This document shows positions 1 to 12,046 of a DNA stretch of 64,000 bases, piece after piece (the first letter of the stretch is position 1; each line of letters opens with the position of its first letter). This stretch comes from Adiantum capillus-veneris (Eukaryota; Streptophyta; Polypodiopsida; Polypodiales; Pteridaceae): assembly GCA_014529385.2 (NCBI GenBank), contig CM043948.1, positions 26,599,768 to 26,663,767 on the forward strand, written 5' to 3'. Both the position numbers and the translations under genes were made by a program. The notes under the pieces were generated by a model. That model had not been told where the DNA came from. It worked only from the letters and a program-made list of their open reading frames with translations, and searched no databases.

Positions 1-4
1 GGCA

Positions 5-3000
5 ATGTTTGAGCCCGAGATTGATGAAATGATCGAGACGATCATGGATTCAGAAAGGCTTATCTATGATGATATGAAAAGTGAAGCCGATACGCCATTA
101 TATAATGGAGCACGTATGTCTAGATTGAAAGCACTCCTGGTTCCTCTCAACATGCAGGCAAAGTTTAGATGGAGTGACACTAGCGTCACAGCGCTTTTCA
201 GGTGATCTATTACAATTAGTTTACTTTAATAAAACTCTAAATGTATAATGATCTGATAGATTTTTACACGACTGTATCGTATTTTTATGTTGTGTAGATT
301 GCTTAAAGAGCACATACTACCAGCTGACAATGTGATGCCAGATTCCTGAGATGAAGCAAGAAAGATTTTGCGAAACTTGGGGATGGATTACAATTCTATC
401 CACGCTTGTCCTAATGACTGCATTCTTTTCAGAGGGGAATACATAGACATGGAGAAGTGTCCGAAATGTGATTCCGAAAGATATCGAGTAGATCTCCATG
501 GGACAAAAATTCCACAAAAGGTTTTGCGACATTTTCCTCTGCTTCCTCGCATCAAGCATTTCTTCGAATGTAAGTCCATGGCCGCCCTAGCATCATGGCA
601 TGAGGAGAATAAATCTTCGGATGGTGTGCTACGAATTCCTGCAGATTGTGTAGCCTGGAAACATATAGATGGAACATGGTCGGATTTTGCCAGGGAAGCT
701 CGAAATTTGCGCTTAGGCCTGGCTATGGATGGCGTAAATCCATTTGGTCAAAGATCAACATCTTACAGTGTATGGCCCGTTGTCATCGTCAACTACAACA
801 TTCCCCCGTGGTTGACTACGAAGAAGGGGCACCTATGGCTAAGCTTGATTGTGCCAGGGCGATATAAAGTGGGGAATATGGATGTGTATCTTCGTCCACT
901 ATTGGAAGAGCTACAACAATTGTGGATTGGCATAGAGGTGGTGGATATGAGCCGACACATTGGACGACGGAATGCTTTGATCAGAGGCACTCTAATGTGG
1001 ACCATGCATGACTATCCCGGGCTAACAGAATGCTCAGGTGATCTATTGACACTCCTCACTCAGACACTGTAAATCTTGTTTTTTCCCATAGTTGATCTAT
1101 TATCATGTGTATACATGCAGGGCTTCAAACAAGCGGATATAGAGCATGTGTCACATGTGGACCTAGACTGAATGCACGTAGGGCACCCTCACTGAAGAAG
1201 CAAATCTACTAAGGTCATTAAGCGTATCTTCCAGAGAATCATGTGTTACGCGACGGCTTTTTGGGAAGAGAGCCACCAAGGATGTCTGCACAAGCATGGT
1301 TAGAGCAGAAGGAGATGTGCGATGACGGATTGCCTCCAGGGATGAAGAGACTATCTCTATGGTACGAGTTACCATACTGGCCCCGACTCATGATCAATCA
1401 CTTGCTCGATCCAATGCACATATTCAAGAATGTGGGTAATCTACTATGGGACTATCTGACCGGCAAGAAAGATACTTTGGGAGCCAGAGTTGACCTTAGA
1501 AATGTGGATCGTATGGAGCAATATTGGCCGCAAACAGCGTCTGATGGATCGATAAAACTCCCTAAAGCACCATGGATTTTCACAGGAGCCCAAGAACGCA
1601 AAGTAAAAGAGACCATTCGATCTTTGCGGACCCCCACTGGCGTAATGCACTCGCTCCAAACGTGTTTTACTAAAGAAGGAAAGCTTACCGGTTTGAAGTC
1701 ACACGATTGGCATAAAACGTGTCAGGTACGTTCATAGTGGACTTTAATATCATTGCATAAAATGTGGACTTTTATTTCATTGTTGCACATACTTTACAGT
1801 TTATTTTACCGGTTGCCATTGAGGGATGTTTGTCTCTCGACATCCGTAACACAATCTACAAACTTGCAAAGCTGGTGCAATGGATCTCACAAAAGGAGAT
1901 CAACGTAGACTCCATACCATTCGCCAAACTAAATGTTGCGGAGCTTGTGTGCATGTTTGAGAAACATTTTCCTACTACCATGCTAACCATTCAGGTGCAT
2001 CTTCTTGTTCACATAGTTGATGAGGTGGAAATAGCTGGCACAGTTCATTCCAGGTGGATGTTCTTCTTAGAACGTTTCATGAAAACGCTTAAGGGATATG
2101 TGCGTCAAAAGGCACGTCCGGAGGGTAGCATGGCAGAAGGTTGGTTGGTATCAGAGTCCCTAGTATACATTGGAGAGTGGCTAGATGGATTTGATAAAGC
2201 CCGGGACACGCTATAGCGAACCATAGATGATGAGCGCATATCTCGGATTGTCATGTGCAATCTCGGTGTTGAGAAGAAGATGACGGAAGATCTAGAGGCT
2301 AAAATCAACCGATTTTGCATGCTTCACAATCCAGTGATGCAAAAGTGGATTTCACAATATGAGGATGCAAAGCAAGAGTGACAAAGGGCACGAATCGAGT
2401 GGAGACGGGGAAGACGACCACCGATGCACTATCCAGCGGTTCTGGAGAGCCTACCAACCTTCATGAGCTTAAGATGGTTGCACAACCAATTGAAAAGCGC
2501 ACAACAATGTGGTGACGAAGTGACTGAAGCAGAGTGGGAGTACTCTCGGGGTTGCGCGACCAAGGTAAGTTTACAATGTACGACTAGCAAGTGACTTTAT
2601 TTATAAACGTTTGAACGGCCACTCATAATCTTTGTTCGTTGTAGTATAAGTCATACACAGCAGCATGGTGTAAAGGTCGACATTTTAGGGTGGAACGAAT
2701 CGACAAAAAGCGTTTTACTCAAGATTGTGGAATCATGGCAAAATTTGAACAGTCTAGTCGACGACGTTCCTCTGATGCAGATCTTGTGGTGGCGGAACTC
2801 ACTTACTTCGGCACGCTGCAAGAGATTTTGAGGATCGATTACAGAGGATTTTTTGTCGACTTGTTCGACGTGCAATGGTTCAAGATAATCATGGAGGGTC
2901 GCAACGCTACTGTGCGTAGAGGAGAGTCTGGTTTTCTTGAGGTGGATTCTACTAAGAAATAGACTGACCTCAGAGACACTTTCGTACTACCCGAGCATTG

Positions 3001-3397
3001 TGAACAAGTAAGTATGTAAATAGTTAACATCCCCCTTTTACAAGTTATGTGCTTGAAAGCTCTCATGTAAGTTATGTGGCTCTGGCAGATAATATTTCAT
3101 CCTACAAAGTCTACATCAAACTAGTGGTACGTCATAGAGGTAGCCCCTCGTAGTGCAAGGACGTATGAAGGCTACCATGTGCCAATCACAACGGCATCAA
3201 TGGAGGAGATCAGAGAAGATGCTCAATCAGAAGCCGCTGCGGTGGTGCTAGACGAGCATCAAGATGCTACTACTCTATATGGGGTGCATGCAGAGGAGCT
3301 ACAAAATGAAACAGAGGATATGTGTTTAAACGGAGAGCTCTATATAGATATAGGAAGTTATGCTGAGTTATGCGAGGATGAGAGAGAGATCTCTTAA
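5..3397 (+). pseudogene. TNP2-like CACTA transposase, decayed, about six exons
   Basis: Exons read as about 1-201, 298-1037, 1121-1725, 1800-2564, 2645-3007 and 3089-3397, each bounded by GT and AG. Recognisable TNP2 stretches are IHACPNDCILFRGEY, the NVRLGLAMDG-NPFG-type block around 700-750, the HLLDPMHIFKNV block near 1400 (this is the Asp-containing core seen in TNP2), and RTLKGYVRQKARPEGSMAEG-type sequence near 2080-2140 (DUF4218). A DUF4216-like tail (YFGTLQEILRIDY) follows near 2800. TNP2 normally recognises the element ends and cuts them. In-frame stops at 347-349, 1210-1212, 1219-1221, 2214-2216 and about 2379 and 2960 mean the gene is dead. The 5' end is cut by the window. Confidence 0.85.
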
Positions 3398-3669
3398 AGC
3401 CACAAATATTGTATTTGAACAATTTTGCTCCGTGTTGTAAAAGCTCTGGCTCTCTAAGTACCTTCCATGGTGTATAACGCTCTTTTCTACTCGCGCTCAC
3501 ATCTTTTGATTGAAAATTTTGAGTTTTCGACTTGCCTCTTCTATCACTCAATTCATTGCGTCATTGTATTTATACGCGTCATTACGTCATTATATTTAAT
3601 GGTCTTTGCATCATTGTCTACTCTATTCATTCAATATTAAGTTTAAATATTCGTGTGTTTAATGCAGGT

Positions 3670-4979
3670 ATGGATGATGAGGAGTTTCTTTCTTCTTTGT
3701 CACCGCAGCAGAGACAGTGGTACGTGGAGCGTCATCGCTCTGGCGCATCATCGCGCGTTCCTACTCCATCCGCATCTCCCTCTCTTTCGGAGCATTCGGC
3801 GCGCTCCGAAGCTTCGGCGTCGACGAGACGAGCTTCACACTCGTCTAGACACCGGCGCTCTAGTGGTGGCGGTGGCGGTTGTTGTGGGGATTCCGCCACT
3901 GATGCCTCCACACCGCCTCGTGTTCAACGAGGCTCTTTACCCTCCCCTTCTTTGCCCGCCCCGACACCAACCACAGCATCGCCATCTACACCAGGTTTTG
4001 CACGGCTGACTGTTCCTAGAAGCTACACACCTCTACCTACTCCGCCAGGAGCCACCCCACTCGACACTCCTCGCTTCGGGGCCCAGACGCCGGTGGAGAC
4101 ACCTGACGTCCGTACCCCCATCGACACGCCGCTAGAGACCCCTGTCGGGACACCCAGGTTCACGCGTCACCGGCCAGAGAGCTTGTCTTACTCTGTCGAC
4201 TTCAGCGGCGGCATCATCATGGATGATGACGGCAAGAAGGTGATCTCGCGCATGCGTGGTCTTTGCTCTCAGCTGTTTAGACACTACATACTAAACAAAT
4301 GGAGTGAAGTACCAAGTGATTTAAAAAACAGAGTCATCAGCATACTTCTTGATGAGTTTTCCGTTCCAACACGGGATCAGCGCTTCAATGAAGACCTGAT
4401 GAAGATTCGAATGCGCGAATACTGCAAACACAAGCGTTCCGAAGTGCAAAAAGCAATCAAGAATGGGTGGAACAGGCCAGATTGGCTGGCCAAAGAAGAT
4501 TGGAAGAATGCGAAGAAAGCAACGCGCGAGAATCCCGACAAGTGGAAGGAACAAAAGGATGCAGCCAGAGCGCGAGTAGAGGCAGGGAGCTCGCACCACT
4601 TGGGGAGCGGTGGATGGGCATCATTTGAAGCCGATTTTGTAAGTGTTTTCGCATTGCTCTTTATGTTCGATAGTTTAGGGTTTATGAGTTTTTTAATTCT
4701 AACATAATGAAATCTTTGTATGTTTTGACAGTGGTCGATGACAGGACGTGATCCCACACCGTACGAGTGCGAGTACGCAAGCAGGAAGGGCTTAAACGCC
4801 TTGATGGACATTCTCAGTTCTCACGTCTGCATGGTTAGTATTAGGGTTTACTCTTTTCTATTTTTTGTATTGTTTTATAAATGTCGTTATATGTTTATAC
4901 TTACTGAAAGCTGTCTTATTGTCTTTTTTTGCAGAATCCGACAGATATGCCGCTTGGACGCGATGAGACGTCTGACTAG
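3670..4979 (+). CDS. TNPA/Transposase_24-like second CACTA protein, three exons, apparently intact
   Basis: Exons 3670-4638, 4732-4833 and 4935-4979 join in phase 0 and give about 371 residues. The ATG at 3670 follows a TGCAG acceptor at 3663-3667, suggesting an intron in the 5' UTR, so I prefer it to the upstream in-frame start at 3532. The first 180 residues are Ser/Pro/Thr-rich with a run of TP dipeptides (TPLDTP, TPVETP, TPIDTP, TPLETP, TPVGTP), probably disordered. The rest matches the plant Transposase_24 family: a WxxL-rich region, then KEQKDAARARVEAGSSHHLG and GRDPTPYECEYA. In known CACTA elements this protein binds subterminal repeats. No stop or frameshift is visible, unlike the neighbouring TNP2. 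Confidence 0.75.
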
Positions 4980-5336
4980 ACGACGTCAGTTTAGCCGTAG
5001 CTAGATAGCATTAGTTTAGGGTTTCTCATAGCTTATGTATCATGAGACGGATTTTATACGTCTTTTTGAACCATGTATATTATTACATTTGTCACCGCAG
5101 TTCCTTTTGCCAATCAATTCTTTATGCCTATGATGTTGTACAATTGTCATTATTACATTTGCCAATCAATTCATTTTGCCTATGATGTGTACAATTGTCA
5201 ATTTTGCAAACAATGCGTCTTGTGGGTGACTATTTTGGGTCTATTATCTACCCTTGCACTTTTTTAAAAAAGTGAATCAAGTACAATATGGTTGATGGGT
5301 GGCAGGGCATTCAATGCCCTGCCACCAAAAAAAAAT

Positions 5337-5520
5337 TCTCTCGGGCGTCGCTATAACCGTCGCTATTTATGGCTCTGTAGCATCGCTATGAGCGTCGCTA
5401 TAGTCTTCTGTGTAAACGTGGCTATAACCGTCGCAATGAGCGTCGCTATGAGCGTCGCTATATAGCGACGCTTATAGCGACGCTCGTAGCGACGGTTTTA
5501 GCGACGCCGGGGGTTATAAA
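5337..5520. repeat. CACTA subterminal repeat block with ~80-bp near-perfect palindrome
   Basis: CGTCGCTAT/ATAGCGACG units recur about a dozen times. Bases 5421-5460 and 5463-5502 form two 40-nt arms that are reverse complements with four mismatches and a 2-nt centre. Subterminal repeats are the known binding sites of TNPA in En/Spm; here they are arranged as one long hairpin-capable palindrome. Confidence 0.8.
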
Positions 5521-5560
5521 AATCCAGTGTATTTCCGTCGCTAACAGCGTCACAAGAGCA

Positions 5561-5577
5561 CACAACCTCTTGTAGTG
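5561..5577 (+). repeat. 3' terminal inverted repeat of the CACTA element
   Basis: The end reads CACAACCTCTTGTAGTG. The final CTTGTAGTG is the mirror of the CACTACAAG terminus of plant CACTA elements. Bases 5578-5580 (ACA) would be the 3-bp target duplication, but the other end is not in the window. Confidence 0.75.
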
Positions 5578-5999
5578 ACACTTGTTTTTTTCCAAAATAC
5601 ACGGATGCCGTTGTGGAAGCTACGGTAAGTAAAAGTTTGTTAGTAGAGTACACCTAATTTGTTCTTGGTAGCCTCTGGGAGAGAACAAATGTGTAATCTT
5701 CAGCACCTCAAGGCTCGGCTAAGCTTGAGGTCTTTTTGTAATTTCTTTGAGATTTAAATACATTCACTCACTATTGTGATTTTGGCCAAATTTTTATATT
5801 TGAAAATACTTTGTGTAAAGTAGAAAGACTTTGATTTTCAATTCCCAAAAGACCTTTCATTTTTTGCAATATTACTATTCACTTTTGCATTTTAAATCTT
5901 CCTACCTTTGAGTTTTGCATTTTAAAATAGAGGTCTTATAAGGTTTTCTCTTGAATGGAGAAGTGAGTGTCTCTCCTTCCTTAAAAAATGTAAGCTGCT

Positions 6000-6335
6000 T
6001 CATATATAGTATAGATATAGAAGTATAGAAGTCATTTTCAAGCATGCAAACAAAGTAATTTAAGCTGCCTTAGTATAGAAGTATAGAAGTCATTTTCAAG
6101 CATGCAAACAAAGTAAATGCTGCTTCATATATAGTATACTTCATATATAGTATAGTATATATAGTATAGTATACTTCATATAGTATACTTCATATATAGT
6201 ATAGATTCTTTTCCAAGGATGAGATGTTCACGCCTCATATATAGTATAGATTCTTTTCCAAGGATAATTTAAGCTGCTTCATATATAGTATAGAAGTATA
6301 GAAGTCATTTTCAAGCATGCAAACAAAGTAAATGT
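6000..6335. repeat. Local interspersed repeat cluster
   Basis: A unit containing AGTCATTTTCAAGCATGCAA appears three times, ending near 6058, 6115 and 6332. Between the second and third copies are several CTTCATATATAGTATA units (6124-6290). It looks like slippage and local duplication; no function is evident. Confidence 0.75.
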
Positions 6336-7036
6336 TGCCTTAGTTTAAACTTTCTATTCACAAGACTTTTGAATCTCTTAGGGACACTTGTCTCTCAAAG
6401 AAGGTGATGTAAGGAAACAAAAGGGACAACAAATATATTTTATAAAGAACCTTGCCATGTGGCGCTCATCTAGCCAAAGAATCCAATGGCCTCAATTTTG
6501 CACACTTAACCCTATGGCCTTCCACAGGCCAATAATATATTTTTCAATCTACTTAATGACGATAACACCAACACGACAAAAGAATTAAGGTGGACTTAAG
6601 CACCATTGCATGCACTCAAGTACGTTATAGGGTCACCTTTGCCTCTCCTTCCTTGAAAATTTTAAGCTCCATTATATATAATATAGAGTAGTAGTCTAAG
6701 TACTTAAAATTTGTTTTTTCAAGTTTTGCTTGGCAGCTTTCTTTTCAATCCTTTCTATTGGACATCTCATTCTCTATAGTCTACTATTTCTTATAGAGCA
6801 AAAGGAGAGCTCAACTTTTCCCATTGTCATAGAGCACATAGATACACCACTATTTTAGCCAAAATATATGAAAATCCACGTTAAAAAAGTTTAGGGATCT
6901 AAACCTACCAATGTTTAAGGTTGTATCTCACCAAAGGATTATGTTAGGGCACTTTATTTAAATCAAGACAACTCCAATCATCGTGTATTTCAACTTGATA
7001 GTAAATGCATTAATGTTCATTGTCTTTGCCCATTTT

Positions 7037-7040
<4 letters not shown>

Positions 7041-7076
<36 letters not shown>
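7041..7076. repeat. (GA)18 microsatellite
   Basis: An uninterrupted GA dinucleotide run in the spacer upstream of the receptor kinase. Confidence 0.95.
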
Positions 7077-7079
<3 letters not shown>

Positions 7080-7950
7080 ACTTAGATTCTCAGTGATTTG
7101 TCTTTTCAATAACATGCACCCTTGGCCCCTCCTAGTGGGAAAATAGATTTCCAACTTTGAGAATCCTTATGAATGTACTTTGAGAATCCTTTTGAGAATC
7201 CATGGGCCTCATAAAACACTTTTTTGAAATGCAAGGAAAAGAACTCAATGGGTGAAAAAAAAGAGGAGTTACAAATACAAACTTCTTACTAGTGGCCAAG
7301 AAAACGTGGGACTATGACATAATGACTTGTTGACCTTCTATTGATTTGTACAAAAAAGGGTTCGATCTTCCCCCACTAATGAGAGTGCTCTTAGATTATA
7401 GAAAATTTGTATTCATGGAGCTCATTATTCATGTTTCCATTAGGCTTTTGTGGGACTGTAACACCAAGCAATTTCTCTACTGTTCCTTTTGGACACACAT
7501 GTTTCTTCAACGCTATAGACTACCCATTTCAATAATATTTGTCAGACAAATTAGTTCTACGCCAACTCTCCATTACCTGGGGCTAGGTCTCCCCAATCTT
7601 GGAAAAATAAAAAGCCTTTCAAAACATCTTAAGTGCATACCTAAAGGGTGAGTTTAGAAAATAAAAAGACCCATGAAAATGAAAAGTCAAAAGATTTTTT
7701 GTGTCCATATAAAGAGATGGTCGAGTGCACATCGATACATGTGTTTATCTTTTGCTTATTTTTCCTTTAGTGTTTTCTTCTCTTTAAAGTATACTTGCAC
7801 TATATCTGTTGAAGGTAGTATGGTCTCCACAACTTAAAGTTCTTCCAAAATATCTTGAATTAAGGTCTATCTAAAGAGGTAGTCGATCATGCTTCAACTA
7901 ACTTTGATGTTTGAATCTCCCTCGAGTGCAAGGGGCCACTAATCACAAAT

Positions 7951-7995
7951 ACTCTATAAGAGGCATCCTCTCTCTCTCTCACACACACACACAAT
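7951..7995 (+). promoter_or_regulatory. Putative core promoter and short CT/CA-rich 5' UTR of receptor kinase
   Basis: CTCTATAAGAGGCATCC at 7952-7968 has a TATA-like core and is followed by a (TC)n(AC)n leader running to the ATG at 7996. The same arrangement precedes the second copy (about 11998-12046). If the TATA is real the 5' UTR would be only about 10-20 nt, which is short, so the true promoter may be further upstream. Confidence 0.35.
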
Positions 7996-10900
7996 ATGGT
8001 TGTAATCTTACTATGGTGGATGCTGTTGGTTCCCCATTTGCAAGCCATCACTCAAGAGCGGACCATAACAGCATTGATGGAGTTCAAATGGCAAATAGAA
8101 GGCGGGAAGAACCTGCTGGAAAGCTGGGGAGTGAACAACTCTGCACATTACTGCAAGTGGGAGGGAGTGTCGTGCGATCACAGGGGGCAAGACCGCGTGG
8201 TGGGCATCTCTCTCTCTGGCTTCGGCTTGCAGGGTACCATCTCCTCTTCTCTCTCCAACCTCACTTTTCTGAGCTTCCTCGACCTCTCCCAGAATGCCAT
8301 CTCTGGGCCCATCCCTCCCTTCCCGCATCGCCTACAATTCCTCTACCTGTCCCAAAATAATCTCTCTGGATCTATCCCTTCTCAGCTTGCCAATTGCACT
8401 CAGCTCCAAGACCTTAGCCTCTCCGAAAACACTCTCTCGGAAAGCATCCCTGCTGCGCTCGGAAACCTACCAGAGCTCAAATACCTTGCTCTCTACTCCA
8501 ACAACTTGATAGGCTCCATTCCTGCTGAGCTGGGCAACTGCTCCAGCTTATTTTCACTGGACTTGTCAATAAATAATCTTACAGGTGATATACCTCATCA
8601 GATAAGTAACATACCTTTTGCACGCCCGGCAAATGCTCCATCCGAGGACAATGCCTTGTTGAATCTACGTGACAATTCGCTCAGTGGGCTTCTGCCCTCT
8701 GCGCTTGGTAACTGCTCTGGACTGCAACTCTTGTATCTTAATGGCAACAAGCTGCAAGGGTCCATCCCCAAAGAACTCTCCGACTTAACCAATCTAGAGC
8801 AACTGTACTTGACAAAGAACTACCTGAGTGGTGGTGTGCCCCCTTCCCTGGGAAAACTAGTCTTCCTGCAAGAGTTGTTCCTCAATTACAACAACCTCAC
8901 TGGAAACATACCTGAGAGCTTCTCAAACCTTACTGCTCTCTCCACACTAGACTTGGGTTATAACGCCTTCACTGGTAGCATTCCATGGGGTCTCGGATTC
9001 CTCGCAGATCTCAAGGTTCTTTCTATGATTTTTAACAACCTCTCTGGCACAATACCTCTATCTCTTGCCAATTGCACTAAATTGCTCTCCCTTGAGCTCA
9101 ATGTTAACCAGCTTAATGGTCCATTGCCTTCATTTATTGCACGGTTTCCCAATTTATATCTGCTTAACCTATCTGTGAATCACTTAACTGGGCATTTGCC
9201 AGAGACATTTTCCAATGCCACTGCAATCTTCACAATGTACATGGCACACAATAAAATCTCTGGATCGATACCCGGTGTGTTTGGGAGACTGGTTAACCTG
9301 CAACGCCTCAACCTCCAAGGGAATCATCTCAATGGGCCCATCCCTGCCGAACTTGGCAATTGTGTCGCTTTGTCAGAACTGGACCTTGAAGAGAACATGC
9401 TGCATGGCCCTCTGCCACCGCAGCTTGGTAAGCTTTCCTTTCTGCGGTACCTCCATTTGCAGAGAAATGAATTACAAGGAAGCATTCCTGATAGTCTTGG
9501 TAAGTGTAGCATCTTAGAAGACTTAGATTTGTCACATAACAACTTCTCAGGCCTCATCCCACTATCCTTGTTTACCCTTTCTTCCTTACATTCTAGCCTT
9601 GTGCTATCTAATAACTTGCTGACTGGAACCATCCCCGATGAATTTGGCAATTTGCAACATATTCAAGTTATTGATTTTTCATCCAACAAGCTCTCTGGTA
9701 TAATTCCACCTACACTTGTAAAATGTGTCGAACTTATGACTTTGAACCTCTCACACAACAAACTACAAGGGCAAATACCAAAGGAGTTGGGCGAGCTCAT
9801 GAGCCTTGTGTCACTTGATCTCTCCACAAACCTCTTGACAGGGCAGATACCTGCTAATCTCTTGCAACTCAACGTTACTGCTAGCTCATTTGCTGACAAT
9901 GCCAAGCTTTGTGGCCCACCACTCGTTGCTCTATGCTCGGAGCTTGACAAACCAACTCGGAAGAAGGTTCCAAGGTCAACCATTTTCTTGCTCGCTTGTG
10001 GCATAGTGGGTGTCCTGATTATTGCATGTGGCCTTTTTCTATGGTACAGGAGGCATCGGTCACTAGCGCACAAGAAGCGCAGACTCCACCAAGGTATCTA
10101 CTTTGAAATTGGGTTCCCTAGCTCAATAGCATGGTCATTCTACGAGATCCTAATGCTCTGATGCTTATGGTTAGATTCAAGTAAGACCGCATCTTCATTG
10201 AGAGTCACAGCTGAGGAGCTTGATGTTGCCACAGGGGGATTTGCTGATATAAACCTGATAGGGAGTGGTGGAACCAGCAAAGTTTACAAGGCTACTCTCA
10301 GGGAGGGGCTAGTGGTGGCTGTGAAGAAATTCAACTGGGAGGATAACCTTGACAAAGCTGACTACTTCTTCCACAAAGAATGCAACACACTTGGCAAGAT
10401 GAGACACAGAAATCTTGTGCGTATATTGAGCACCTGCTGCAACCTCGAGATGAAAGCTTTAGTGCTGGAGTACATGCCCAATGGAAGCCTTGAAAAGCTG
10501 CTCTTTGAAAATGACAGATACCAACTGAAGTGGAGGAGGCTCATGGACATAGCATTAGATGTGGCACAAGCATTGGTGTATTTGCACCATGAGTGTGACC
10601 CATCCATAATCCACTGCGATTTGAAACCAAGCAACATCTTGCTCGACGAGGTGTATACAGCACATGTCTCCGATTTTGGTATAGCACGGATCCTGAGCCC
10701 TGGCAACAATTCCTATTCAGCATCCTACTTCAGAGGATCTATTGGCTACATTGCTCCAGGTCTTAATCTCTCTCTCTCCACAATTTATCAGCATGTTTCA
10801 TCGGCTCATTGAATGTCTTGGCTGCTTTAAATGCATGCACATATACCTGGCACTGTGTTCAGGGTCCATAATGTAGCTCTCTGGCATCACGGCTTTCATC

Positions 10901-11562
10901 CACTCTTCTTCAGAACTCACATTAAATGACTGGATGTTCCTCAATGATCTGTGCATGCCAAGTTTCAAAATCTGCATTAAGTAACCACATCCATCATGCG
11001 CACATGGTCGCACCAGGTGTGGCGCGTCATTCCTGCTCTAGCACCATAGTAATGGCCTTAATCATCCTCAAGTAATGCACTTTGCTTAACATGTGAAAGG
11101 GCGAAACATTAATATACCGCATCATGTCCTGTTGCAGAATGCGCAGAACTGGCTCACAATTCAGTGAAGGGCGACATTTACAGCTATGGTATGGTGCTAT
11201 TGTGCATGCTGACAGGGAGGCAGCCAACGAGTGAGGTGTTCTACGAGCAAGGCATAGAGATGCCCAACTGGGTGAAACGCTTGTGGCCGGACAAATACCT
11301 GGTTGCCCTGAACCCCACCTTGCGCCTGGGCGTGGAGGCCGGCAACAAGCAAAAAGAGGCGTTTGACTTGATGGAGCTGGCACTTTCCTGCACTGCTCAG
11401 GCTCCCAAACAACGCCCCACCTCCAAAGAGATAGTTCGAACTCTGCTACACATCAAATCCCCCCACCACCATTCTGCCCAGCTTCCCATACTTATTAGAG
11501 AGATGAGTGGGCACACGCGCAGCTTTCGTTCGGCAGGGCACATAGGACAGACGAGCCTATAA
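7996..11562 (+). CDS. LRR receptor-like kinase, non-RD, three exons, intact
   Basis: Exons 7996-10093, 10175-10759 and 11138-11562 join through two GT-AG introns (81 and 378 bp, both phase 1) into about 1035 residues. In order: a signal peptide (first ~20 residues, hydrophobic), an N-terminal LRR cap with W-x-GVSCD, about 22 plant-type LRRs (LxLSxNNLSGxIPxxL), a membrane helix at about residues 660-683 followed by WYRRHR, then a Ser/Thr kinase. Kinase landmarks are a Gly loop GSGGTSKV, Lys750 in VAVKK, His846-Cys847-Asp848 in place of HRD, Asp866 of DFG, and APE completed across intron 2. The HCD motif makes it a non-RD kinase, the class of plant LRR-XII immune receptors such as FLS2, EFR and XA21, so a role in sensing microbial or peptide ligands at the plasma membrane is a fair inference. 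The ligand cannot be read from the sequence. Confidence 0.88.
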
Positions 11563-12046
11563 GTATTCCTTGACGCGCTTTTATTACTCTCAGGGATTAT
11601 GGTGTAGTCTATGCTTCGTTTTTCCTCCCCTCTGGTTTATGCAAGAAATATTTGCCAGACAAATTAGTTTTACACCAACTCTCCATTACCCGGGGCTAGG
11701 TCTCCCCAATCTTGGAAAACTAGAAAGCTTTTCAAAACATTTTAAGTGCATACATGAAGGTGAGTTTAGAAATTGGAAAGACCCATGAAAATGAAAAGTC
11801 AAAAGACTTTTTGTGTCCATCGATTCGTGGGTGTTTGTCTTTTGCTTATTTTCCCTTTAGTGTCTTCTTCTTTAAAGTAAGGAATATATTTTTTGAAGGT
11901 AGTATGGTTCATATTTTGATTAAGGTCTCCACAACTTAAAGTTCTTCCAAAACATCTGGAATTAAGGTAGTCGATCATGCACTCTAATCACAGATCCTCT
12001 ATAAGAGGCATCCTCTCTCTCCCTCTCTCTCTCACACACGCACAAC
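11563..12046. other. Spacer between receptor copies, duplicated promoter region
   Basis: From about 11640 the sequence repeats the region upstream of copy 1 (about 7540-7995), including the CAACTCTCCATTACC block and the CTATAAGAGGCATCC TATA-like site. The tandem duplication therefore carried at least 400 bp of upstream DNA. No other gene is visible. Confidence 0.7.

Larger units (their letters stand above)
1..5577 (+). mobile_element. CACTA (En/Spm-type) DNA transposon, left end outside window
   Basis: The stretch encodes a TNP2-type transposase followed by a second gene of the plant Transposase_24 (Ptta/En/Spm) type, which is the usual two-gene plan of plant CACTA elements. It then has a subterminal block of AGCGACG/CGTCGCT repeats and a terminus reading CCTCTTGTAGTG at 5566-5577, the complement of a CACTACAAGAGG left terminus. 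CACTA elements end in this way and make 3-bp target duplications, but the left terminus lies before base 1, so neither the duplication nor the full length can be checked. The TNP2 gene carries many in-frame stops, so the copy cannot supply its own transposase. Confidence 0.88.
5578..7950. other. Gene-free spacer upstream of the receptor kinase
   Basis: I see no coding region here; open frames are short and unlike known proteins. The stretch is AT-rich and holds a local repeat cluster (6000-6335), a (GA)18 tract (7041-7076) and, from about 7540 on, sequence that is duplicated upstream of the second receptor copy at 11640-12046. Confidence 0.6.

Noticed and set aside
8011-8328. Minus-strand open frame opposite the kinase LRR region
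   Set aside because: It is a shadow of the LRR coding frame; similar shadows occur in the duplicate.
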